NCBI RefSeq assembly: GCF_023721815.1
Contig: NZ_JAMDLI010000013.1
Span: forward strand, 62,001-126,000
Length of the DNA: 64,000 nt
Direction of reading: 5' to 3'
Origin: Pleomorphomonas sp. JP5
Lineage (GTDB): Bacteria > Pseudomonadota > Alphaproteobacteria > Rhizobiales > Pleomorphomonadaceae
Part shown: one piece after another, positions 23,528 through 33,000 of the stretch
Numbering within the stretch: position 1 is the first letter of the stretch
How the letters are laid out: each line of letters opens with the position of its first letter
The notes under the pieces: generated by a model
Told to the model about the DNA's origin: nothing
What the model saw: the letters and a program-made list of their open reading frames with translations, nothing else
Database searches by the model: none
Program-made: the position numbers and the translations under genes

Positions 23528-24987
23528 GCCAGGCGGTCTCCGATCAGGAAATCGAGGGCGCGGTCGAGACGGATGTGCGGCAGCGACAGGCTGACGCCCT
23601 CGGCCGTCACCTCCACCGGCGGTGGCCGGAAACGCAGGAAACGCAACGCATCGAAGACCGGCTCATCGGCCTCCGGCTCGCGGAACAGCGCTTGCGGGTT
23701 GTCCGGAAGATCTCCAGGGAACAGGGCGATTTCTTCCTTGCCGTCATAGAGATGGTCGTCGAGAAGCTCGCCCTCCTGCGGCACGCCGAGAATGCAGGGC
23801 AGGCTCTCGCCGTTGCGCCGCACCGTCGCCTCGCGCGTCGCCCGCACGGCGGCAAGCGCCTTCACGTCCACTTCGGCGCCGGAGAACGAGGCGCGGGCGA
23901 TCGCCCGGTCGGTGAGGCGCCGCAGGATCAGCTCCAGGCGGTCGTGGCTGGCGTGGTGAAGGTGGTCGGCCTTGGTGGCGGCGAACAGGATGCGGTCGAT
24001 GCGGCGGGTCAACGCCTGCCCCAGCCAGGAGGAATGCCCCGGCCGGAAACAGGCGAGGATCTCGCCGAGCGCCACTTCGAGATCGATCAGCGCCTCTCGC
24101 CCGCCATTCAGCGCTGCCAGCACGTCGACCAGCACCACCTGCCGGTCGAGGCGGGCGAAATGCGTCCGGAAGAACGGCCGGACAACCACGTCCTTGTAGG
24201 CCTCGAACCGGCTCTCCATCAGCTCCCAGAGGCTGTCGCGTGGCGCGTCCCCCGTCTCCGGCAGCTCCAGCGGCGCAAAGGTCAGCGCCGGCGAACCGGC
24301 CAGATCGCCCGGCATCAGGAAGCGGCCGGGCGGCACCATAGACAGCGACAGGCTGCCACCGCGCGCGGCGCCGAGATAGGTCGAGAACAGATCGTGCAGG
24401 CGCCCGGCGGCCTCGTCGTCTGCCGGCCCCATGGGATCGATGCCCGACGTGTGGATGAGCCAGTCGGCGGCGATGGCGGTGCGCCGCGGCTCGCGCGCCC
24501 GCTCCAGGGTCTCGGCGCAGAACTCCCGGTAGGTCTTTGAAAGGAGAGGCAGATCCAGGAGCCACTCGCCGGGGTAGTCGACGATATCCAGGTCGAGCTT
24601 GCCTCGCCCCAAAGACCGGCCGAGAAAGGTGGCGCTCTCATAGGCTATGGTGAGGCGCAGCTCGGAAATCTGGCGGGTCGAGTCCGGCCAGATGCGGGCG
24701 TCCGTCAGCTTGCGTACATGGCCACGGTAGTCGAACGTCGGGACGTCGGGGTGGAGCTGCGGCCGGATGTCGGCGCCGAGAAGGCGGCCCGACCGCCATG
24801 GCTCGAACATCGGCAGCCGCCCGCCGTGGATCAGATTGTGGATCAGCGCCGTGATGAACACGGTCTTGCCGGCGCGGGACAGGCCGGTGACGCCGAGCCT
24901 CAGCGACGGCGAACCGAGGCTCCAGGCGAAATCGGCCATATTGTCGAGCGCTATGCGCGCTTCGTCGGACAGCGTGGTGAAGCTCAC
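23524..24987 (-). CDS. YcjX-family (DUF463) P-loop protein
   Basis: This is a cytoplasmic NTPase-like protein of 487 residues paired with YcjF. The P-loop GVTGLSRAGKT lies near the N-terminus (residues about 27-37). DLDIVDYPGEWLLDLPLL gives the DxPG motif of the G3 type, and LFAATKADHLH resembles the TKAD base-recognition motif. The chosen start is GTG at 24987 (VSFTTLSDEARIALDNMAD), which matches where the family begins. An in-frame ATG at 25179 would add 64 residues of GC-rich non-family sequence and is rejected. The pair is probably a membrane-stress or envelope module; evidence is family knowledge only. Confidence 0.88.
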   Translation of the reverse strand: MSFTTLSDEARIALDNMADFAWSLGSPSLRLGVTGLSRAGKTVFITALIHNLIHGGRLPMFEPWRSGRLLGADIRPQLHPDVPTFDYRGHVRKLTDARIWPDSTRQISELRLTIAYESATFLGRSLGRGKLDLDIVDYPGEWLLDLPLLSKTYREFCAETLERAREPRRTAIAADWLIHTSGIDPMGPADDEAAGRLHDLFSTYLGAARGGSLSLSMVPPGRFLMPGDLAGSPALTFAPLELPETGDAPRDSLWELMESRFEAYKDVVVRPFFRTHFARLDRQVVLVDVLAALNGGREALIDLEVALGEILACFRPGHSSWLGQALTRRIDRILFAATKADHLHHASHDRLELILRRLTDRAIARASFSGAEVDVKALAAVRATREATVRRNGESLPCILGVPQEGELLDDHLYDGKEEIALFPGDLPDNPQALFREPEADEPVFDALRFLRFRPPPVEVTAEGVSLSLPHIRLDRALDFLIGDRLA

Positions 24988-25191
24988 GACTTCGTCGAAC
25001 CTCGTCCGGCGCGGAAGGCGCCGCGCCTCTATGTAGGCACGCCCCGCGCGAGAACAATGGCTTATACCGGTTCCGCCAGGTTTCGACCCTCCGGGCGGAA
25101 GCTGACGGAAACGGAAGCGCCCGACCGGGCGCCGGCCGGTCAGGCCGAAACCCGTTTGAGCTGGATGAGTCCAGATCAAACGGAACGCGTA

Positions 25192-25719
25192 TCAGTCGCC
25201 GTCCGGCCCGCCAAGATCGGCCGGCGTCACGAAGGAGATCAGCCGCCCGTCCCCCGGTCCGAGATCGCCCCATGCTCCCGAGAACGCGATCACGACAAGC
25301 GAGGCGGAGGGAAACTTCCCGGAAAGCCTTGCCAGAGAAGCGGGATCCCCCTGCCCCGGCAGCGTCGACGCCAAACGGTGGATCGATGGGTTATGCCCGA
25401 CCACCAGAAGGTTTTCGGACGTGCCGGCATGAGTGGTGACCACCTTGAGCATGGCGCCAAGCGAGGCCTCGTAAAGACTAGGCACAAAATCGACGGCGAG
25501 CTGCTCCGGCAGAAACGGCAGCGCTTCCTTCAGCGTCTCCCGCGTCCGCGCCGACGGCGAGCAGAGCACGAGATCGGGCAGATATCCCTCATCGGCCATA
25601 TGACGGCCAACCGCAGACGCGGCCGCCCTGCCCCGCGCGGCAAGCGGTCGATCGAAATCCTTCTGACCGGAAACGGCCGGCGGCGACTTGGCGTGTCGGA
25701 GAAGAAAAAGGCGTGGCAT
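25192..25719 (-). CDS. sixA: SixA-type histidine phosphatase
   Basis: A 175-residue member of the histidine phosphatase superfamily. The catalytic RHA motif is in MPRLFLLRHAKSPP (His9), with FDRPLAARGR after it, CSPSARTRETL at the arginine site, and the second histidine in LLVVGHNPSIH. SixA proteins dephosphorylate Hpt domains; the natural substrate here is unknown. The orphan Hpt protein at 29049 lies 3.3 kb away and is a possible but unproven partner. A GGAGG ribosome site precedes the ATG. Confidence 0.9.
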   Translation of the reverse strand: MPRLFLLRHAKSPPAVSGQKDFDRPLAARGRAAASAVGRHMADEGYLPDLVLCSPSARTRETLKEALPFLPEQLAVDFVPSLYEASLGAMLKVVTTHAGTSENLLVVGHNPSIHRLASTLPGQGDPASLARLSGKFPSASLVVIAFSGAWGDLGPGDGRLISFVTPADLGGPDGD

Positions 25720-25865
25720 TGGCGGCCTCCGGGACTCCCATCCCGCCGGACTTGGCGTAATGTCAAATCATTCTAACCTGATTCCGGGTCGCAAACGCGG
25801 CCTCGACGATCCGCTGCCCCACGGGGCCCGCGTGTCCGATCGGTCAGGTCGCCGAGGATCGCTTC

Positions 25866-27245
25866 ATGCCCACCTCTTCAGACGTCGCGCCCAAATTCTC
25901 CAACCAGGCCGACGCCATTCACTGGCTCCGCGACCATCGCATCACCGAGGTCGAGTGCATCATCCCGGACATGAACGGCATCATGCGCGGCAAGATCGTG
26001 CCGCGCGAGGATTTCATCCGCATCATCGACGCCGGCGTACGCTTGCCGGAGTTCGTGTTCTTCCAGGCGGTGACCGGCGACAGCGCCGTCGAAAGCAAGA
26101 TCGTCAACCCGCTCGACCGCGACATCCGCTGCCTCCCCGACCTCACGACGCTGCGCCTCGTGCCCTGGTACGACGAGCCGACGGCGCAGGTGATCTGCGA
26201 CTGCCACTTCGCCGATGGCCGCCTCGTCGACTTTGCGCCGCGCTCGGTCTTGCGTCACGTCGTCGAGCTCTACGCCGCCCGCGGCATCCGCCCGGTGGTG
26301 GCGCCGGAGGTGGAGTTCTACCTCACCGGCCAGAACGACGACCCCGACCTGCCCCTGGAAGTTCCGATCGGCCTTTCCGGTCGCAAGGAGAGCGGCAGCC
26401 AGGCCTACGGCATCGAGCACGCAAACGACTACGACCACGTCGTCAACCAGATGTACGACTATTGCGAGGCCTCGCGCATCGAGATCGCCACCATGGCGCA
26501 CGAGGCCGGCCCCGCGCAGCTCGAGATGAACTTCCGCCACGGCGATCCGATCGAGCTCGCCGACCAGACGTTCCTGTTCAAGCGGACCGCCCGCCTCGCC
26601 GCTCGCAAGTTCGGCATGGTGGCCACCTTCATGGCCATGCCTCACCAGGAAATGCCGGGATCGGCCACCCACATCCACCAGTCGGTGGTGCGCGTCGACG
26701 ACGGCGGCAACATCTTCTCCAATCCCGACGGTACGGACACCGAGAAGCTGGGCCACTATATCGGCGGCCTGCAGCGCTACGTTCCGAAGTCGATGAGCCT
26801 GTTCTGCCCCAACGTGAACAGCTACCGCCGCATCCGCCTCGAAAGCGACGCGCCCATCAACGTTCATTGGGGCCGCGACAATCGCACCTGCGGCCTGCGT
26901 GTGCCGGATTCGGGGCCGGAATCCCGACGCGTCGAAAACCGGGTAATCGGCGCCGACAGCAATCCCTACATCGCCATGGCGACGACGCTGGCCTGCGGAC
27001 TTATCGGGCTTGAGGACAAGATCGAGCCGGATGAAGTGGTCACCGTCGATGCCAAGACGCTCGGCGTTACGCTTCCCCTGCACCTGTCGGATGCGCTGAT
27101 CGAACTCGGCGAGTGCGAGCGGCTGAAGACAGTGCTGGGCTCCCGTTTCGTCGAGGCCTACATCGACGTCAAGCAGCTCGAGCTCAGGCTTTACAACCGC
27201 GTCATCTCAAGCTGGGAACGCGAGTACCTGCTGCTCAATGTCTGA
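25866..27245 (+). CDS. Glutamine synthetase family protein (PuuA/GlnA3-like)
   Basis: A 459-residue enzyme of the glutamine synthetase superfamily. The N-terminal beta-grasp domain has CIIPDMNGIMRGKIVP. The catalytic domain holds VVAPEVEFYLTG (metal ligands), HEAGPAQLEMNF, ATHIHQSVV and RVPDSGPESRRVENRVIGAD, then NPYIAMATTLACGL. This pattern and length fit the gamma-glutamylpolyamine synthetase-like group rather than nitrogen-assimilating GlnA, which has the adenylylation loop NLYDLPP; that loop is absent. Substrate cannot be named from sequence. The start has GAGGA seven bases upstream. The last 55 bases overlap the convergent acyltransferase gene. Confidence 0.9.
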   Translation: MPTSSDVAPKFSNQADAIHWLRDHRITEVECIIPDMNGIMRGKIVPREDFIRIIDAGVRLPEFVFFQAVTGDSAVESKIVNPLDRDIRCLPDLTTLRLVPWYDEPTAQVICDCHFADGRLVDFAPRSVLRHVVELYAARGIRPVVAPEVEFYLTGQNDDPDLPLEVPIGLSGRKESGSQAYGIEHANDYDHVVNQMYDYCEASRIEIATMAHEAGPAQLEMNFRHGDPIELADQTFLFKRTARLAARKFGMVATFMAMPHQEMPGSATHIHQSVVRVDDGGNIFSNPDGTDTEKLGHYIGGLQRYVPKSMSLFCPNVNSYRRIRLESDAPINVHWGRDNRTCGLRVPDSGPESRRVENRVIGADSNPYIAMATTLACGLIGLEDKIEPDEVVTVDAKTLGVTLPLHLSDALIELGECERLKTVLGSRFVEAYIDVKQLELRLYNRVISSWEREYLLLNV

Positions 27246-28336
27246 GACTTGCCGATACGGGCGGCGATCCTCGCCGCGAGGCGCTGCCCCGGCAACTCGA
27301 TGAACCGCCACGTGACCGCGGACAACGCCAGGACCCAGGAAATGTAGATCGCCGCCACCGCCGCCTCGCGCAGCGCGACGTGGTCCGGCAGGAACTGGCC
27401 CACCGTAAGCGACAGGCGCGGCACGATATAGGCGACCAGGAACAGGTGGGTCAGGTAGATCGAGTAGGAAAGACGGCCAAGCCATTGCATCGGCATGGTC
27501 GCCATCAGGCGCGACAGCGGGCCGCGATCACTGGCGTGTGCGAAGACAAGGACGAAGAACACCAGCGGCCCGGCATAGTGCGCGACCGGATACGAGGCGG
27601 CAACCCAGAGCAAGACGATGGCAGCCAGCGCAGCGGGGATTTCGGCCTTGCCGTCGGCAAGGGTCGCGAACGTCCCCCGCCGGTGCAGCCACTCGGCAAC
27701 GACGCCCGAGAAGAAGCCGAGCAGGCAGCGCACGATGCCGAACACGTCCGTGCTGAGCATGCCGCGACCGGTGACATCGACGAAGAGGATCAGCCAGGCG
27801 GCGACCGCTATCGCAGCGGCGGCGATCACCCGTCGGCCGGAGAACCCGGCCGTGCGCAGTGCGACCAGCGCGAAGACGGCATAGGCCCAGACTTCGGCCG
27901 AAATGCTCCAGCTCGGGAAGTTCCACGTCAGCTCAGGCCCGAGGCGGGCCGTTTGCAGGAACAGCGCAATCGGCAAGATATCGTGGGGATTGCGCGGCCC
28001 GACGAAGGCGGCGTGCTCGGGTGAGAAGCCCGTCTCGCGCTGGAGAGCCAGCTTCGCCAACTCGACGGCGATGAACAGCGCAAGCATGAAGAGGTGCAGT
28101 GGCCAGAGGCGACCGAGACGCCGAACCACGAAGATCGCGACCCGATTGCCATCGACCAGATCGTCGGCATAGACGCGGGCCATGACGAAGCCGGAGAGAA
28201 CGAAGAAGAAGTCGACCGCCAGGATCCAGGAGTCGAGCGACGGCGCCGAAGTCAGGTAGCCGTTGAGCTGCAGGTGGATGAAACAGACGGCAAGCGCGCC
28301 GACTCCTCTCCAGCCGTCCAGTGCCTTCATGCGCAT
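27191..28336 (-). CDS. Acyltransferase family 3 membrane protein
   Basis: A 381-residue integral membrane O-acyltransferase, about ten transmembrane helices. The family opening KALDGWRGVGALAVCFIHL carries the conserved histidine. VDFFFVLSGFVMARVY follows, then RRLGRLWPLHLFML with the RxxRxxP-like motif, and WLGRLSYSIYLTHLFL near the C-terminus. Such proteins modify polysaccharides or lipids at the inner membrane. The start at 28336 is chosen because GGAGCG lies six bases upstream and the family begins at this point; an in-frame ATG at 28426 would add 30 residues and lacks a ribosome site. Confidence 0.88.
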   Translation of the reverse strand: MRMKALDGWRGVGALAVCFIHLQLNGYLTSAPSLDSWILAVDFFFVLSGFVMARVYADDLVDGNRVAIFVVRRLGRLWPLHLFMLALFIAVELAKLALQRETGFSPEHAAFVGPRNPHDILPIALFLQTARLGPELTWNFPSWSISAEVWAYAVFALVALRTAGFSGRRVIAAAAIAVAAWLILFVDVTGRGMLSTDVFGIVRCLLGFFSGVVAEWLHRRGTFATLADGKAEIPAALAAIVLLWVAASYPVAHYAGPLVFFVLVFAHASDRGPLSRLMATMPMQWLGRLSYSIYLTHLFLVAYIVPRLSLTVGQFLPDHVALREAAVAAIYISWVLALSAVTWRFIELPGQRLAARIAARIGKSQTLSSRYSRSQLEMTRL

Positions 28337-28497
28337 GGCGACGCTCCAATCCGCTGCCGGCATGCCGGCACCAGTCCGGCCACGCTGCGGCGACAACACG
28401 ACGGCAAAGTCCGTCGGTAGGCTCATCTTTAATGCCGGCGGCCTGTTGGAAGCAATCTAAACTAGGAATTAAGGATAACGGCGCCCTTCGGCGTCAT

Positions 28498-28932
<435 letters not shown>

Positions 28933-29048
28933 TTACTGTTTCAACGACGCATTCGAACTCTACATCCGACCGGACGAAAGCGCCCGCATGAACTCGGATA
29001 TGGAGCTCGGACCATTGGTATCTGCACATATAGAAGAGTTGGCCGCCG

Positions 29049-29390
29049 TCAACCCCTACCGCCGAGGCGCGCCTCGACAAACGCGGTGGCGGCGGCAACC
29101 GCCTCCCTCAACCGAACAAGATCGGCGCCTCCGTCGGAACCGCGCAACAAGGCGGATTCGAGCGCCGAGGCCGCCTCGGCGACCGCCCTCGCCCCAATGC
29201 CGCGCGCCGAGCCGAGCAACAGATGCGCGATGCCGGCGTCGGGCGTCGCCGAGAGCCGGTCAAGGCAGTCGCGACTTTGCTTCAGGAACAGGCGCAGGAC
29301 CTCGGCCTCGAGCTCGGCATTGCCGAAGGTCTGTTCGGCGAGATGCCTGAGGTCGATGGGAGAGCCATTCATCCGCTCATCGTCGTTCAT
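29049..29390 (-). CDS. Small orphan Hpt-domain protein
   Basis: A 113-residue protein that is almost only a histidine phosphotransfer domain. The phospho-accepting site is H56 in IAHLLLGSARGIGARAVAEA, which lines up with the Hpt signature H-x-L-K-G-S-A; the usual lysine is L59 here. Helices before (LEAEVLRLFLKQSRDCLDRL) and after complete the four-helix bundle. The start is at 29390; a longer frame to 29603 encodes unlikely sequence. No histidine kinase is adjacent, so it probably serves a hybrid kinase elsewhere. The Hpt call is from the motif. Confidence 0.82.
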   Translation of the reverse strand: MNDDERMNGSPIDLRHLAEQTFGNAELEAEVLRLFLKQSRDCLDRLSATPDAGIAHLLLGSARGIGARAVAEAASALESALLRGSDGGADLVRLREAVAAATAFVEARLGGRG

Positions 29391-30069
29391 CGCTGTCGCC
29401 TCGTTCTCCCCCTCCGGAGGGTCATCCGCGCCTTCGCACCGGCGTCGAGCCGAGGTTGAAGTTGGCTCGCAAGCTCCGAGGAGCGGCCGGAATTCTGAAG
29501 ATATGGTTAATTCAGCGGATACAATCCAAGCCTGTTGCCGCTGTGAACCTTGGTCGGGCCGTGCAGCAACAGCACAAACGCCCCTTGCGGGCGCGGCGGC
29601 CAAGATCGCGACAGCTGGCGAGCCACACGGTAACCATATGTTTTAAGCCAATATTCAACTCGATGGCCTAGCGTCTTGACTGTGTCTGCCCGGCATCTTC
29701 GCCACTTTGGATGCCGGCGCGCGCTCCAACGGCGAGGGATCGTCGGCCCACTGAACCTCCGCCTTCGGGTCCGGAAATAACAACCAGAAGATGAATAACA
29801 ATGTTCGACGCCTATTAGCGGCTTGTTAACAATACGGGCCGCCGGGGGAGCTTTCCTTGTTCGGAAGGGCCTGTTGTGCCATTACGTTTTATTAGGCATT
29901 CCTCGGCCGGCGTAGCCATTGCTGTCTCTTCTACGGGCACATGGCGGTCGGGAAGGCCCGAGTTCATGCCGCTCGCCTAGGCCGGGCGTGGGCATGGTTC
30001 GACCGGGACGGCAACCGGGAGTACGCTTCGGATACCGTCCGGCTTCAAGTATGCGGACATGAGGGTACC
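29391..30069. other. Long intergenic region upstream of the GPR-like gene
   Basis: These 679 bases separate the divergent Hpt and GPR-like genes. No coding frame here is credible. The region is markedly AT-richer around 29640-29850 than its neighbours. It includes a CtrA-like site at 29815, 240 bases before the GPR-like start, leaving a long possible leader. No RNA gene was recognised. Confidence 0.5.
29815..29830 (+). promoter_or_regulatory. Possible CtrA box upstream of the GPR-like gene
   Basis: TTAG-CGGCTTG-TTAAC matches TTAA-N7-TTAAC at all but one position. It lies in an AT-rich intergenic patch. CtrA control would fit a polar growth gene, but a single 7-of-8 site can occur by chance. 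Confidence 0.3.
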
Positions 30070-33000
30070 ATGGTAAAAAGCACCAAGGCATCGGATCCGG
30101 CGGAGGCCGCACTCTCCGCCGTCGAGGAGGCCCTGAAGATCGACTTCGGCGTCTCGGCCGATGAGCCGAAATCGTCCGACCAGGATACCTTCGCCGAAAG
30201 CTCTGACGCTGCTTCGCGCCAGCCGCTTGCCGACAACGCCGATGCGCCGCGCACCTCGGCGCGCCCCGGCCGCGCCCCGGCCAACGACGACCGCCGGTCG
30301 GTCGCGACACTGCTCTATCAGATGCAGCGCCGCCCATCAGCTGCTCCCTTCTGGATTGCCCTCGCCGCTTCCGTCGTCTGGGTAGCCGGCGGCTTCTACG
30401 TCGCTCGCGCCGCCTTCGGCGACTTTTCAGTTTTGGCCGACCCCGCCGCCCTGTTTGCCCGACCCGACGGCTTTGCCCTCGTCGGCGGCATCGTCGCTCC
30501 GGTCGTGCTGTTCTTCGCCATCGCAACGATGGTCTGGCGCGCCCAGGACCTGAGGCTTGCCGCCCGCTCGCTCACCGAAGTGGCCGTCAAGCTCGCCGAG
30601 CCCGAGATGTCGGCCAAGGAGAACGTCGTCACCGTCGGTCAGGCCATCCGACGCGAAGTCGCCGCCATGGGCGACGGCATCGAGCGGGCCCTCGCCCGCG
30701 CCAGCGAGCTTGAAGTACTGGTCCACAACGAAGTGTCCTCGCTCGAGCGGTCCTACGCCGAGAACGAGATGCGCATCCGCAGCCTGGTCGAGGAACTGGT
30801 CAGCCAGCGCGAAAGCGTGATCGCCAATGCCGAGAAGGCGCGCACCGCCATCTCCGGCGCTCACCAGAACCTCTCCGAGGAACTGCGCACCGCCGGCGAC
30901 CTTCTCACCAACCGCATCGACGAAACCGGTCGAAACGTCACGCGCACCTTCGGCTCCAAGGCCGAGGAGCTGGCTCTGGCATTCGAGGCGGCCGGCAACT
31001 CGGTGACAGAGACCGTGGCCAAGCGCGGCGCCGACTTCCTGGCGACGCTGGGCACCGAGCGCGAAAGCCTGATCAGCGGCCTTGCCGAGACCGGCACCGC
31101 CATCAACGAGGCGATCGCCACCCGCAGCGAGACGCTGACCCGCACCATCACCGAGGAAGGTGGCCGTCTCACCGCCGCCATCGGCAAGGAAACCGAGCAG
31201 CTCGGCACCGAGCTGGCCAAGCGGTCCGACGAGCTTGCCTCGACCATCGCCACCCGCGCTGCCGACCTGTCGTCCGCCCTCAGCGACGGCACCGGCGAAC
31301 TGGCCTTCACGCTGGCCTCGCGCACCGAGGAACTGGTCTCCACGCTGACCGCCCGCTCGGAAGAGCTGTCGTCGACCCTCACCGACCGCACCGCCGACAT
31401 CGCCTTCACCCTGTCGGCGCGCACCGAGGAAATCGTCTCCACCATCTCCGCCCGTTCCGACGAGCTGTCGTCGACCCTGTCGGTCCGGACCTTCGAGCTC
31501 GGCAAGACGCTCGGCGAGAAGGCCGAGGAGATCGGCGCCACGCTGGAGAGCCGCACCGCCGAGTTCTCCACCGCGCTCTCCGAGAAGAGCGACGCCCTGG
31601 AGAGCACGCTCGCCCTGCGTTCGGCCCAGCTGGCCAGCACCATCGAGGCCCGCACCGGCGAACTCAGCGCCGAGCTGACCGACAAGACCCAGCTGATCGA
31701 CCAGACGATTTCCGGTCGCACCAGCGAGCTGGCCGATACGCTGTCGACGCGCGCCGAGCTGTTCGGCGCCACGCTCGCCGAGCAGTCGGCCAACTTCGAC
31801 CGCACCATCGGGCACCGCGTCAACGAACTCGTCTCGACCGTCGCCACGTCGACGTCCATCATGGAGACGCAGCTGCTCACCCGCACCGACAATCTCGACA
31901 AGGTGCTGACCGAGCGGTCGCAGGAAATCGCCTCCACCCTGGAGAGCCGCACCGGTTCGCTCGAGACGCTGCTGCGCGATCGCAGCGACGCCATCATCTT
32001 CTCGATCGACACCACGGTCGCCGCCCTCGAGGAGAACCTCACGCTGCGCACCAAGGAGATCGACGAGACCCTGGCCCGTTCCGGCCAGACCTTCGCCGAG
32101 GACATCTCCCAGCGCGCCTTCGCCGTCAGCGAGCAGGTCGCCCGCTCCACGGACGAAGCCTCCAAGGCGATGGTCGAGAAGATCGAGACCATCAACGAGA
32201 CACTGCGCTCCACGTCCGAGGGCGTGTTGCTGGACCTGTCGATCCGCGGCAGCGAAATCACCGACCGCCTCGACCAGACCGGCACCCTGATCACCTCGAC
32301 GATCACCGAGCGCGGCACCGACCTCGTCAACAAGCTCGCCGTCACCGGTGAGGCCGTGCACACGGCGATCAACGTCAACGGCGTCGACCTGGCCGACCGC
32401 ATCGCGGCCAGCGGCCAGGAAGTCGCCCGCATGATGGACGACCGCACCACGTCGATCCGCGGCATCATCGATGGCGCCACGCTGTCGGTGGAGACGCTGC
32501 TCGCCGACAGCGGCAGCCTGTTCTCCGAGCGCCTGTCGACCATCGGCGCCGAGATCGCCCGCGCCGTCAACGCCCGTGGCGAACGCGTCGCCGAGACCAT
32601 CCTTGCCGCCGGCAGCCAGATCGCCAACCTGCTCGACGACCGGTCGGACAGCATGTCGGTCAGCTTCGCCGAACGCATCCGCGTGCTCGACGAGATCATC
32701 AACGGTCGTGCCGCCGAGTTGGTGGAAAGCCTCGTCAGCCGCACCTCGATGCTCGACGGTTCGCTCGAAGAGCAGATCGCCCGCATCGAAGCGGCGCTGG
32801 CCGAGCGCACTCTCACCATCCAGAACGCCCTCGCCGAAGGTACCAACGCCCTCGAGGCCACGCTCAGCGGTCGGTCCGGCGCCATCACGGGCCTCATCGA
32901 CGAGCGCGTCGAGCGCCTCGGCTCCGAGTTCGACAAGCGCTCCGGCGCTCTGGTCGAAACGCTCGACGGCCGCACCCAGGCGGTTCTCGCCTCGCTGGAA

